A stretch of 64,000 nucleotides of DNA from Aureibaculum sp. 2308TA14-22 (GTDB lineage Bacteria; Bacteroidota; Bacteroidia; Flavobacteriales; Flavobacteriaceae): positions 1,080,501 to 1,144,500 of the forward strand of contig NZ_JBEWXT010000001.1 in the NCBI RefSeq assembly GCF_040538665.1, read 5' to 3'. Made by a program: the position numbers and the translations under genes. Positions 45,054 to 53,651 of the stretch are shown one piece after another. How positions within the stretch are numbered: position 1 is the first letter of the stretch; each line of letters starts with the position of its first letter. Under the pieces are notes generated by a model. The model saw only the letters and a list, made by a program, of their open reading frames with translations. It was not told the DNA's origin and searched no databases.

Positions 45054-45070
45054 AATCCCTCTTTCTCCGC
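45054..45070 (+). repeat. Second copy of the tRNA-Ser 3' end (putative att site)
   Basis: Seventeen bases identical to 44871-44887. On the island side it continues TGAG, which also follows the third copy (TGAT), so copies 2 and 3 match each other beyond the tRNA. Confidence 0.75.
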
Positions 45071-45092
45071 TGAGTGAATATTAAAATTCACT

Positions 45093-45126
45093 AAAACCTT
45101 GTAAATTAAATGTTTACAGGGTTTTT
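45093..45126 (+). terminator. Terminator-like hairpin after the second tRNA fragment
   Basis: AAAACCTTGTAAA pairs with TTTACAGGGTTTT (one mismatch) around a 7-nt loop, then T-rich sequence. No gene precedes it except the tRNA fragment, which suggests it was once part of a complete tRNA unit. Confidence 0.6.
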
Positions 45127-45168
45127 AATTTTATTTAATTCCATTTATTGGTAATTATTAGCACTATA

Positions 45169-45198
45169 AAGGTGACCTATTCGGTTACCTTTTTTTTA
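45169..45198 (+). terminator. Terminator-like hairpin inside the island start
   Basis: AAGGTGACC-tattc-GGTTACCTT forms 9 bp with one wobble pair and is followed by a T run. Its core CCTATTCGGTTACCT recurs, one base changed, at 58979-58993 near the other island end. Confidence 0.6.
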
Positions 45199-45304
45199 TT
45201 TTTAATTAGTTCACCTTATGTCCATACTTTTTTTAACAATATATTCCATTCTTTATTCATTCTTTAAAAATTCAATTTACGCTGTTTGAGATTGAGGTTT
45301 AATT

Positions 45305-46411
45305 TTATTCTATTAACTTAAAATTCTCACCTAAAACTTCTTTTATCATTATTTGATTGAACTTCTCAGGTTCTTCAAATGCTGGATTATGCGAAGATTT
45401 TTCAAAAGTTATAAATTTTTTCTTTGGTGCTTCTATCATATCAAAATATTCTTTTGCTAAATTGTATGATGTTGTATAATCATAAGCTCCTTGCAATATA
45501 TAAATAGGTAGTCCTAATTCTTTTATAGTTTTTTTCAAATTTGTAGTTAATACTGTTGGGAACATATTATCTATTGATATTTTACTCCCTTTAAAAATGC
45601 TGAGTTTATCCGAAAGTGTATATTCTCTATTAAAAATATATGGTAAATAGATCAAATTAAAATAGTTTTCGGAATTATAAATTATTCCATTAAATTTTAA
45701 AAGCCATTTACGTTGAACTTCAAACCAATTCGCAATTCCAATTTTATTAAGGTTACTCAGATTATATTCTCCTATTTCATTTAATTCTTTTATTGCAATG
45801 GCATTCTCCTGTTCTTTTGCTTTATTCATTACATAATTAAAACTTAGTTTTTCGCTCTCCGATTGGTTCGTCATCTGACCAGTTCCAATAAACGCGTAAT
45901 AATCATCCGGATATTTATGCACTGTACTCAAGCCTAAGTAAGACCCCCAAGAGTGCCCTAAAATAAATATTTTGTGTTGATTAAATCTGATTTTCAAATA
46001 ATTAGTTAGTTCATGAGTGTCTTGAATTAATTGGTCAACGCTTAAACAGGATATCGGGATGTTTTCACTATATGACTTCCCCGCTCCTCGTTGATCCCAT
46101 TGTACTACGGTATAATGTTTTTCAAGAAAACTATTATACTTTCTAAATAAAGGAAGTTCTGATGTTCCAGGTCCACCATGCAATATAAGTAAAATAGGAT
46201 TTTTCTTGTTTTCACCCCTTATTAGAATAAATTGATTTATTCCTCCAATTTTAACATATTTCATTTCGGCTATGCTATTCTCTAGTTTTTTGCCTTGAGC
46301 ATCCTTAAATACAGATGTCTTGCCATGGCTTATTATTAGTAAGACTAAAATAGTAATGCTAACTAAAATCAATATAATTGACAGTATAATTTTTGTACTT
46401 TTCCTTTTCAT
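45305..46411 (-). CDS. Alpha/beta hydrolase, membrane-anchored, prolyl-aminopeptidase-like
   Basis: This 368-residue serine hydrolase has an N-terminal membrane anchor (residues 8-28). The oxyanion motif HGGPG is at 78-82, TVVQWDQRGAGKSYSE follows, and the nucleophile elbow is GHSWGS (Ser154). The acid lies in LQGAYDYTTS and the catalytic His near SSHNPAFEEPEKF. These fit the proline iminopeptidase family S33. The anchor is unusual for classical prolyl aminopeptidases and points to a membrane-bound exported form. It is downstream of the DUF5916 gene by 37 nt in the same direction. Confidence 0.85.
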   Translation of the reverse strand: MKRKSTKIILSIILILVSITILVLLIISHGKTSVFKDAQGKKLENSIAEMKYVKIGGINQFILIRGENKKNPILLILHGGPGTSELPLFRKYNSFLEKHYTVVQWDQRGAGKSYSENIPISCLSVDQLIQDTHELTNYLKIRFNQHKIFILGHSWGSYLGLSTVHKYPDDYYAFIGTGQMTNQSESEKLSFNYVMNKAKEQENAIAIKELNEIGEYNLSNLNKIGIANWFEVQRKWLLKFNGIIYNSENYFNLIYLPYIFNREYTLSDKLSIFKGSKISIDNMFPTVLTTNLKKTIKELGLPIYILQGAYDYTTSYNLAKEYFDMIEAPKKKFITFEKSSHNPAFEEPEKFNQIMIKEVLGENFKLIE

Positions 46412-46448
46412 TTATGTAAATTTTAATGTAATCGGTATCTGTTATTTT

Positions 46449-48665
46449 TTAAAAATGGAAAGTATGGCTGTATTTTAATAAGATGCTTTGACTATTACTG
46501 ACTGGTAATTTTGGAATAACTCTATTAGTATTTTGGTTTAAATCGCCATTATATACCAAATAAAAATCATTACCTTCTTTAGGGTTATATCTTATTCTTA
46601 ATCCTCCAGTAATAGTTTGTGAAACGTTATTATATTGAATTAGACTGCTTACGTTGAGTTTAGTATTTAAAGTATATAGAATATTTACATTACCTAATTG
46701 GACTGTGGTACTTTTATTTTGATTAGGAAATTTTAAATAGTTCAATTGATAATTCCCTTGTACACTCAAATCTGTGGTAATATTTATGAAAGGGGCAAAA
46801 TTTATTGTTGTTTTATTACCCTCGTAAAATCCTCCTGTACCTAAAGTCAAAGAGTACGCAAATTTGTTGGCAGCTGAACTGGATATCGATGCATTTATAC
46901 TATTAAAATTATAATTTCCAGGAGCTATTTCTATGTTTTCGGGAAAATTAAAAGGGTAAATTAATGACTCTTTATCTACAGTTGAAAATATATTGTATGT
47001 CCACCCTAATTTAGTAAGCATTTGAAAACCAAGAATTAAGTTCCTTGATTCTAAACTACCATCCGTATTTCTCCATATAAGTGTGCTATTACTATAAGGT
47101 CCATATTGTGAAATTTTCGATTCTTGTTTCGGAAAAATATTATACGAAAGATTTGAGTTTAATTGACTAAAGTCTCTTCTCGTTTCAAAACCTACTCCAG
47201 GCACGTAATCTTTACCTGCTTTACTATAATTAATGGTATATGTGAACCCTTGCTGAGAACGTTTAGAAATTTCAGCAAATAATTTTGATCTATTTAAATC
47301 CGAATTTTCTTTTTGATCATCAATATAACTTTGAGCCCATTTTAAAGTAATATAATTATCCTTAATGATTCTAACATTAGCATCAATCCCATAAACGCTA
47401 TTATATTTGCCTTGAAAATCGGTTCTGTTCGTTGTAATTAAACCAACTGTAGAGTTTTCGTTTATAATATTTTTCCGAACCCTAAATACAGTAAAATTTT
47501 CCGAATCTATTTCCCCTTTAGAACCTGTTTGCATGGTCAACCCTCCCAGTTCCCATTTCCCAAATTTCCCAATGAGTCTTGCTCCACCATATATATGTGT
47601 TTGTTGTCCTTCAACTATCCCAATTCTTCTACTATGAAATAACTTATCCGATAATCCAAAATCAAAATTAAACAAGCCCGCTCTCTCTTGAAAAAACAGT
47701 CTTTTTTCTGGAAAAAATATGCTTGATCTGGTTAAATTTACTTGTTGATTGTCAGCTTCCACTTGAGCAAAATCAGTATTCACAGTTAAGTCGAGAGTAG
47801 TATTGCTGCCTAAAGAAATTTTTGCATCTAAACCTACCTCTTTTTTGAAATTGTTATTCGCATCGTAGTTTTGGTTATCGATATTGAACTCATTCAACTT
47901 TTCAAAACCAATTAAGACGTAAGGTGTAATATGTATAGGTGTTTTCTTTTTTATATTTTTAAAGCTAAACCTTTGGGTTAGCGAAGGTCTAAAAGAGCTT
48001 CCTGATGACACATCTCTGGGAGGGTAAATATCTGTTTCATCATTTCTTGCCAAGTACCTCCAAGTGGTAATTCCCATAATGACTTCGCCATTTTTCACTT
48101 CAAATGCTAAACTCGAAAATGGAATCTTAATTTCTGCAAACCAACCCAATTTTGTTATAGTCGCAGCAGTTTCCCAATAAGTATTCCAACTTGTATTAAA
48201 AGCATTAGACCCAGTTATATCTCCAGATAATGCCATGTCTAATTTAGAACCTGTTGGTGTTACAAAAAAGGAGAGAGCATTTTCCCTATCATTATAAGTG
48301 TCAATAATTATCCCGCACCATTCGGTATTTTCGGTAAATTCATCTCTCTTTTTAGAATTTGAATTTATTTTTTCTGGCTCATTGTCAAACATTCTCCCTG
48401 ATAAATAAATGAATTCATTGTCGTAGGCAATTCTAATTTCCGTTTTTTGTGTCGGTGCATCTCCTGAATTTGGAACTTTTTGGGTTACCTTTAAAGGTTT
48501 AATAGTTTCCCAAATAGGTTCGTTCACTATTCCATCTACTGTAATTTTGGCATTTATTTTCTGTGCTTCAATTATGGTATTTTGTGATAAAATTGTATGA
48601 TTTGTAAGAATGTAAAGACAAAGTGCTAAAGTTTTTTTGAATAAAAATTTTCTCGTGATGAGCAT
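46449..48665 (-). CDS. DUF5916 outer-membrane protein with CBM9-like N-terminus
   Basis: This 738-residue exported protein has an N-terminal signal peptide (to about SQN, residue 29). A carbohydrate-binding family 9-like domain spans about 35-230 (KITVDGIVNEPIWETIKPLKV; IRIAYDNEFIYLSGRMFDNEPE; LGWFAEIKIPFSSLAF). DUF5916 follows from about 240 to the end, a predicted beta-barrel with alternating strands and a C-terminal Phe (LLKYSHTFHF). It is widespread in Bacteroidota; function is unknown. It likely forms an operon with the hydrolase at 45305-46411. Confidence 0.85.
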   Translation of the reverse strand: MLITRKFLFKKTLALCLYILTNHTILSQNTIIEAQKINAKITVDGIVNEPIWETIKPLKVTQKVPNSGDAPTQKTEIRIAYDNEFIYLSGRMFDNEPEKINSNSKKRDEFTENTEWCGIIIDTYNDRENALSFFVTPTGSKLDMALSGDITGSNAFNTSWNTYWETAATITKLGWFAEIKIPFSSLAFEVKNGEVIMGITTWRYLARNDETDIYPPRDVSSGSSFRPSLTQRFSFKNIKKKTPIHITPYVLIGFEKLNEFNIDNQNYDANNNFKKEVGLDAKISLGSNTTLDLTVNTDFAQVEADNQQVNLTRSSIFFPEKRLFFQERAGLFNFDFGLSDKLFHSRRIGIVEGQQTHIYGGARLIGKFGKWELGGLTMQTGSKGEIDSENFTVFRVRKNIINENSTVGLITTNRTDFQGKYNSVYGIDANVRIIKDNYITLKWAQSYIDDQKENSDLNRSKLFAEISKRSQQGFTYTINYSKAGKDYVPGVGFETRRDFSQLNSNLSYNIFPKQESKISQYGPYSNSTLIWRNTDGSLESRNLILGFQMLTKLGWTYNIFSTVDKESLIYPFNFPENIEIAPGNYNFNSINASISSSAANKFAYSLTLGTGGFYEGNKTTINFAPFINITTDLSVQGNYQLNYLKFPNQNKSTTVQLGNVNILYTLNTKLNVSSLIQYNNVSQTITGGLRIRYNPKEGNDFYLVYNGDLNQNTNRVIPKLPVSNSQSILLKYSHTFHF

Positions 48666-48779
48666 AATACGTTTTATTAATTAGTAATTAAATTTTTTAA
48701 AATAAGGTCGCCCTATTAAATAGATTCTAGTCATTGGTTCTAAGATTTTATTCAAAGTGTTTTGTTAATTTCTTTAGAA

Positions 48780-49232
48780 TTAACCATCCAAAGATTTACC
48801 TTTTATAAAAACCAATACCGTAGCTATAGCCAAGATTAAAGAAGCAGCATAATAAATATTCATTTTCTCTCCATAGTAAAAAATGGATACGCCAATGGAT
48901 GTGGTTATAATTGCTAGAATGGCATAAAGAGTATAAGAGTTGGCTCCATATCCCCTGTACAAAAAATAAAGGAAAACATTAAGAATTAACATTCCTACTC
49001 CGGTCATTGCAAACCATTTAATGTTTCCAATAGCATAACTATATAATTGTTCTGTTTTATAAAAGAATGCAATTACAAATAAACCTACTGCGGCAAATAG
49101 CAATGAAAATGCTCCAAAGAAAAACGGATTACTATAATTACTAGCGTTTTTTTGACCTACGGTAACCATTGCGTTTCCAATGGATGCTGCTAATGCTAAT
49201 AAAAAAGGTATAAGTATTACTGGAATTTTCAT
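48780..49232 (-). CDS. Small EamA/DMT-type transporter protein
   Basis: This 150-residue protein has five membrane segments, one EamA half (PVILIPFLLALAASIGNAMV; FFFGAFSLLFAAVGLFVIAFFY; IKWFAMTGVGMLILNVFLYFLY; YTLYAILAIITTSIGVSIFYYGE; YYAASLILAIATVLVFIKG). Single-domain DMT proteins act as dimers in export of small molecules. It is encoded 1 nt after a GNAT acetyltransferase and opposite an Lrp/AsnC regulator, which suggests amino-acid-linked export. This is inferred. Confidence 0.7.
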   Translation of the reverse strand: MKIPVILIPFLLALAASIGNAMVTVGQKNASNYSNPFFFGAFSLLFAAVGLFVIAFFYKTEQLYSYAIGNIKWFAMTGVGMLILNVFLYFLYRGYGANSYTLYAILAIITTSIGVSIFYYGEKMNIYYAASLILAIATVLVFIKGKSLDG

Positions 49233-49233
49233 G

Positions 49234-49752
49234 TTAAAACGTTTTAGTCATTACTTCATAATCCGCTTTGAGGTTCTCGTATTCATAATGATATTTTGTA
49301 GTTTTTTCAAATCCATATTTTTCATAGAATTTAATTGCTTTATCATTTTTATCCCAAACGGCTAACCAGAGCGTTTTAATTCCTAAATTTTGCACTTCTT
49401 CAAATAAAATATCTTGCATTTTTTTTCCTATTTTATTCCCGACATAATCGTTTAGTAAGTAAATTTTTTGCAGTTGTGCTGGTCTTTTATCAGAAATTGA
49501 TTCATATGGAGAGTATTTCTTCAATTTTGCATAACCTACAGGGAGCTTATCCGCAAATGCAATCCAAAAAACATTATTTTCTTTAGTTATGCTACTTCTG
49601 ATTTTTTCAACCGAAAAAGTATTTTTAAAATAATTTCTTAATACTTTCTCATCCGTCCAAAAATGCCCAAAAGCCTCTCTAAAACTTACTCGCCCTAATA
49701 ATGCCAAGATTACATCATCTTTAATGGTTGCCTTTCTTATTATTAAATCCAT
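49234..49752 (-). CDS. GNAT family N-acetyltransferase
   Basis: This 172-residue acetyltransferase has the GNAT core: ENNVFWIAFADKLPVGYAKLKK, LQKIYLLNDYVGNKIGKKMQDIL (acetyl-CoA-binding motif A, with Gly-x-Gly replaced by NKIGKK) and KTLWLAVWDKNDKAIKFYEKYGFEK. It is encoded 1 nt before a DMT-type protein and divergent from Lrp. The substrate is unknown, perhaps an amino acid or amine. Confidence 0.85.
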   Translation of the reverse strand: MDLIIRKATIKDDVILALLGRVSFREAFGHFWTDEKVLRNYFKNTFSVEKIRSSITKENNVFWIAFADKLPVGYAKLKKYSPYESISDKRPAQLQKIYLLNDYVGNKIGKKMQDILFEEVQNLGIKTLWLAVWDKNDKAIKFYEKYGFEKTTKYHYEYENLKADYEVMTKTF

Positions 49753-49786
49753 AATATGTTGTTTTAAATAGTTAAATTTTGTTATT

Positions 49787-49794
49787 CAAAGATA
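49787..49794 (-). promoter_or_regulatory. -7 promoter box for the GNAT-DMT pair
   Basis: On the minus strand this is TATCTTTG, 34 nt before the start at 49752. The 49753-49988 gap is almost pure AT and probably holds the Lrp binding sites. Confidence 0.5.
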
Positions 49795-49951
49795 TTAATC
49801 ATTATTAATTTAAAAAATTATATAATTAGGTTAATATGTTAAAAAACGTTTATATATTAATAAAAAATTTATTATTAGATAACAATATTAATTAGAAATG
49901 AAAATAAAAATGTTTTATTTTATAAAAAATTGATATTTATTAAAAAAACAT

Positions 49952-49959
49952 TATATTTG
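49952..49959 (+). promoter_or_regulatory. -7 promoter box for the Lrp gene
   Basis: TATATTTG matches TAnnTTTG 29 nt before the ATG at 49989. Confidence 0.55.
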
Positions 49960-49988
49960 TAATTAAATAATTAATAATACTTTATATT

Positions 49989-50453
49989 ATGAATATAGAT
50001 AAAACAAATTGGTTAATTTTAGAAGAATTACAAAAAGATGGAAGAATGCCATTAAAGGAAATTTCACGTAGGGTGGGAATCTCTTCTCCTGCTATTTCTG
50101 AAAGAATGCAAAAAATGGAAGAAGCTGGTATTATAAATGGATACCAAGCTAATGTTAATTTAAAAAAATTAGGCTACCCTATGGGAGTTTATATTTCTGC
50201 TAAAATTAGATTTGGTCAAGCAGAAAAATTTTACGAGTTAATAAAAAATACTCCAGAAATAATGGAATGCCATAAGTTAACAGGAAATGATTGTTTATTA
50301 ATTCGGGCTAATGTAAAGAATACTGATGATTTAGAAAGGTTAAATACTGGTTTATCGCATTATGGAGAACTTACAACATCGCTTGTTTTGTCTTCAGTGG
50401 TTGATAAAAGAATTTATAACTATTCTGATAAAAGATTGGAAATGGTTGTTTAA
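49989..50453 (+). CDS. Lrp/AsnC family transcriptional regulator
   Basis: This 154-residue regulator has an N-terminal helix-turn-helix (NWLILEELQKDGRMPLKEIS, RRVGISSPAISERMQKMEEAG) and a C-terminal RAM/ligand-binding domain (IMECHKLTGNDCLLIRANV). It is divergent from the GNAT-DMT pair across an extremely AT-rich 236-bp gap, which is the classic layout for an Lrp-type regulator and its target. The ligand is probably an amino acid; this is inferred. Confidence 0.9.
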   Translation: MNIDKTNWLILEELQKDGRMPLKEISRRVGISSPAISERMQKMEEAGIINGYQANVNLKKLGYPMGVYISAKIRFGQAEKFYELIKNTPEIMECHKLTGNDCLLIRANVKNTDDLERLNTGLSHYGELTTSLVLSSVVDKRIYNYSDKRLEMVV

Positions 50454-50469
50454 TTAGTCAAAAAAGACC

Positions 50470-51258
50470 TCAACTATTTTCTAGCCATTTTCTAAAATTA
50501 GAAGTTTTACTATTTGACGTGTATAATGTGGCTTTCGGTTTATCTAGGCTTATTGCAATTTTATTTTTACTGTAAACACTAAATTTTTTGATGCTATGGA
50601 CACTTACGATTTCACTTCTATTAATTCTAAAAAAATCTTTAGGGTTAATTAAGTTTTCAATTGCAGTTAACGAATAATTTAATATATGTTTCCGTCCAGA
50701 ACTATCAATAGCTAAAACAAAATCTCCCTGAGCCTGAAAATATGAAATATCATTAGTTTTTAATAAAATGATACCTTCATGTTTTTTTACTGAAAATTTG
50801 GTTTTATAATTTTGTTCGTTATTTTCAACCAATGTTTTTAATTTAGTAATTAAGTCGCCAGAAATAATATGGTTTTGCGTTTTATTTACTTCACTAAATA
50901 ATTGTATGTATTTGTGCCAAGCACTCTCGAATTGATCTTTCGTATAAGGTTTTAATAAATATGCAATGCCATTAGTGCTAAAGGCATCTACATAAAATTT
51001 ATCATATGCTGTACAAAATATAATAGGGCATTTTGGTTGAAATGTATCATAAATTTTAAAGACGTTATCATCTATTAATTCAATATCCGAGAAAATAAGA
51101 TCAATGTCATTATTTTCTCTTAAATATGCTATACCATCGACAACACTTCGTTTCCAAGTAATCTTTGAATTTGGACTAAACTCTTTTATTAAATCTATTA
51201 GTTTTTCTCCCGCACGTTGTTCATCTTCAAATACCACGATGTTTAAAATTTTGCTCAT
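50470..51258 (-). CDS. LytTR-family response regulator
   Basis: This 262-residue response regulator has a receiver domain (acidic pocket FEDEQ at 10-14, phospho-acceptor Asp58 in LIFSDIELI, conserved Lys in YLLKPYT) and a C-terminal LytTR DNA-binding domain (ISYFQAQGDFVLAIDSSGRK; FFRINRSEIVSVHSIKKFSV). Such proteins bind direct repeats of about 9 bp spaced 12 bp apart. A matching 21-bp-period repeat lies upstream of the kinase gene (52363-52399). Its start overlaps the kinase stop by 4 nt, so the two are translationally coupled. Confidence 0.92.
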   Translation of the reverse strand: MSKILNIVVFEDEQRAGEKLIDLIKEFSPNSKITWKRSVVDGIAYLRENNDIDLIFSDIELIDDNVFKIYDTFQPKCPIIFCTAYDKFYVDAFSTNGIAYLLKPYTKDQFESAWHKYIQLFSEVNKTQNHIISGDLITKLKTLVENNEQNYKTKFSVKKHEGIILLKTNDISYFQAQGDFVLAIDSSGRKHILNYSLTAIENLINPKDFFRINRSEIVSVHSIKKFSVYSKNKIAISLDKPKATLYTSNSKTSNFRKWLENS

Positions 51259-52301
51259 TGTAATTCTTTTATTAATGGTAATGTAACCGTAAATTTTGTA
51301 CCATCTTGAATTGAAATGTCTCTATATGTTAATAGTTTATACCTCGACTTTAGATTTCTCAACCCCGTTCCTAAACTATTTGCCACGTTCGTTTTTAATT
51401 GTTTAATATGACTTATTGAAAGTCCATTTTTGTCAATTTGAATGACAACTTTTAGAGGATTTTCAATAGTTCCTTGATTATGTTTTACAACATTTTCAAT
51501 AAGACTTTGTAATGATGCTGGGGGAATTAAATAATGGTATAAATTATATAAATTATTTAATTTTTCGAATTGATATGCTTTACCGTAACGCTCTTCAATT
51601 AAATAAATGTAATCCTCCATAAAACTCCATTCTTCTTGCAAGTTTACTATATCATTTTCCATATTCATTATCAAATAGCGGTACATTTTTGATAGTTTAT
51701 GCAAATATTCTTTTGCCTTATTTTTATCTCTATCTATTAAGTCATCTAAAGCGTTTAAATTATTAAATAAAAAATGAGGGTTTATATGAGATTTTAAAAC
51801 ATTCAATTCCATTTGTATTTTTTCTGTTTTTAGCTGTTCTATAACTCGGTTATTTATTATCCAATCCTTTGTAAATCGATAGGCAAACGAAAATAATAAT
51901 GAAAACAATAAAACACTAGGTGCACCGAATAATATACTGTCCCTACTTAAAAATTCTTCAATAACGGCATCAATAGTTAAGACCGTCTTAAACTTAATTA
52001 ACAAAACGATTAATACTCTTAATAGTTCTAAAATAAGCGATCCTACAACAACAATTACAACATATAGCCCAGCCTTTCTGTTTTTCAGATATTTTGGTAT
52101 CATCCAAAATGCATTTAAATAAAATAAGAACGGGAATAACAATGCTAAAATTGGTGAGGGAGTATTGGGTCTTATTGTTTTATTTAACCACTCATTTGTC
52201 CATTCTACATTTATAAATGCAAAATAGAACGACCAAAACAGCAGATGTATAAAGAGCTCTCCATATTTTAAAACAAAATTTTTTATCACCAGAATTTTCA
52301 T
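51255..52301 (-). CDS. LytS/YehU-type sensor histidine kinase
   Basis: This 348-residue inner-membrane kinase has four membrane segments (about 15-30, 50-68, 78-103, 124-142) with little extracellular sequence, so the signal is probably sensed within or at the membrane. The phospho-acceptor His176 is in SHINPHFLFNNLN, the ATPase N box in LIENVVKHNQG and the G box in SLGTGLRNLKSRYKLL. It overlaps the response-regulator gene by 4 nt and is divergent from the ABC/peptidase operon. Short, loop-poor kinases of this type are often partnered with transporters. Confidence 0.9.
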   Translation of the reverse strand: MKILVIKNFVLKYGELFIHLLFWSFYFAFINVEWTNEWLNKTIRPNTPSPILALLFPFLFYLNAFWMIPKYLKNRKAGLYVVIVVVGSLILELLRVLIVLLIKFKTVLTIDAVIEEFLSRDSILFGAPSVLLFSLLFSFAYRFTKDWIINNRVIEQLKTEKIQMELNVLKSHINPHFLFNNLNALDDLIDRDKNKAKEYLHKLSKMYRYLIMNMENDIVNLQEEWSFMEDYIYLIEERYGKAYQFEKLNNLYNLYHYLIPPASLQSLIENVVKHNQGTIENPLKVVIQIDKNGLSISHIKQLKTNVANSLGTGLRNLKSRYKLLTYRDISIQDGTKFTVTLPLIKELQ

Positions 52302-52713
52302 CGAAGTTTAAGACTAGGCATAGGCTAATCTATAAAATATCTTAAATAATTGTACTTAAAAATAGCTTAATTTAGGATTTATGTAGCTGAATGTAGGATA
52401 ATAATCTTTAAACAAACACTTAATCACTTTCTAATATTTTTATTGTCCATAAATTATTCAAAGGGAAAAATCATTAATTCAACCTCAATTTTCCCGTGAT
52501 AGATGAATTCTTTTTTTTAAGATAATGCGATAAAGCTACTTTCGATTTAAAATTAATCATACTCTAATGAAGTTTGCAACATTATTAAAAATTATGTAAT
52601 AAATGTGACTTGATAAATTTTATTTAAACCGCACCGTAAAGACTTAAAATAATAAATTATATCTAAGCAAAATTTAAAAGAAGGAAATCAGTATAACCAA
52701 AAAAAATACCATA
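52302..52713. other. 412-bp divergent control region
   Basis: This very AT-rich gap separates the two-component genes from the ABC/peptidase operon. It holds the 21-bp-spaced direct repeat at 52363-52399 and no ORF. I found no clean TAnnTTTG box for either direction, which fits activator-dependent promoters. Confidence 0.5.
52363..52399. promoter_or_regulatory. Candidate LytTR-binding direct repeat
   Basis: TAGCTTAATTTAGGAT (52363-52378) and TAGCTGAATGTAGGAT (52384-52399) agree at 14 of 16 positions and are exactly 21 bp apart, two helical turns. The core 9-mers are ATTTAGGAT and ATGTAGGAT with a 12-bp spacer, the geometry bound by LytTR regulators. Confidence 0.55.
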
Positions 52714-53601
52714 ATGAACTTAAAAATTGAAAATTTAACTAAAACATACAAAAATGGCATAAAGGCAATAGATAACCTTAATCTTGAGATAGGGACTGGA
52801 ATGTTCGGATTATTAGGGCCAAACGGAGCAGGAAAGTCTTCGTTAATGAGAACTATTGCAACAATTCAAAAGCCTGATAGTGGTTCGATTACCTTTAATG
52901 ACATAGATGCCATTAAAGATGAAATGAGTTTAAGAAAAGTATTAGGTTACTTACCTCAAGATTTTGGTGTATACCCTAAAGTTTCTGCCGAAAATCTTTT
53001 GGATTATTTTGCCATTTTAAAAGGAATTTCTTCCAAAAAAGAAAGAACAATAATAGTTGAAGAAGTTTTACAACTTACAAATTTATACGATATGCGAAAA
53101 AAACATGTAAGTGGATATTCAGGGGGTATGAGGCAACGCTTTGGTATAGCACAATTATTATTAAACAACCCACAATTAATAATTGTTGACGAACCCACAG
53201 CCGGTTTAGATCCAGCTGAGCGTAATCGATTTCTAAATGTTCTACGCGAAATAAGTACTAATAATACGGTAATATTTTCAACACATCTAGTTGATGATGT
53301 AAAAGATTTGTGTAATAATTTAGCCATTATTAACGGCGGTAGAATACTAAAAACAACTACACCGTCTGATTCAGTTGAAGAAATTGAAGATTTTATTTGG
53401 GTAAAAAAAATCGAGAACAATGAATTAGATGAAATTGAAAAAATTTTCTCTGTGTTATCTACTAATTTCAATGAGGATAATAGCTTAAACGTAAGAGTTT
53501 TTGCCACTAATAAGCCTGATGCCTCATTCTCAAAGGCAAAAGCCAATTTAGAAGATGTTTACTTTATCGCATTGCGGGAAGATCAATTGAACGAAAATTA
53601 G
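52714..53601 (+). CDS. ABC transporter ATP-binding protein
   Basis: This 295-residue ATPase has Walker A GPNGAGKSS (35-43), Q-loop in LGYLPQDFG, signature YSGGMRQRFGIAQLL, Walker B LIIVDEPTAGLDP and an H-loop in STHLVDDV. The last 75 residues are an extra domain typical of CcmA/NatA-type export ATPases. It drives the permease encoded 50 nt downstream. Confidence 0.93.
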   Translation: MNLKIENLTKTYKNGIKAIDNLNLEIGTGMFGLLGPNGAGKSSLMRTIATIQKPDSGSITFNDIDAIKDEMSLRKVLGYLPQDFGVYPKVSAENLLDYFAILKGISSKKERTIIVEEVLQLTNLYDMRKKHVSGYSGGMRQRFGIAQLLLNNPQLIIVDEPTAGLDPAERNRFLNVLREISTNNTVIFSTHLVDDVKDLCNNLAIINGGRILKTTTPSDSVEEIEDFIWVKKIENNELDEIEKIFSVLSTNFNEDNSLNVRVFATNKPDASFSKAKANLEDVYFIALREDQLNEN

Positions 53602-53651
53602 TTTTCACTTATGCGAAAAAAGCATCTCCAAACTTATAAAAATCAAAAATT

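Larger units (their letters stand above)
44887..45304. other. 418-bp gap: terminators and tRNA fragment
   Basis: The gap holds three plus-strand terminator-like hairpins (44894-44921, 45093-45126, 45169-45198), an exact 17-bp copy of the tRNA 3' end (45054-45070) and a short sequence (44941-44958) that recurs in altered form at 59228-59247. No gene is credible here. Confidence 0.6.

Noticed and set aside
44816-45055. Apparent 79-codon ORF across tRNA-Ser
   Set aside because: It is a chance reading of the tRNA gene and its terminator. The tRNA structure is complete, so the ORF is not a gene.
52302-52713. Small gene in the divergent control region
   Set aside because: No open frame of useful length or codon pattern exists on either strand.
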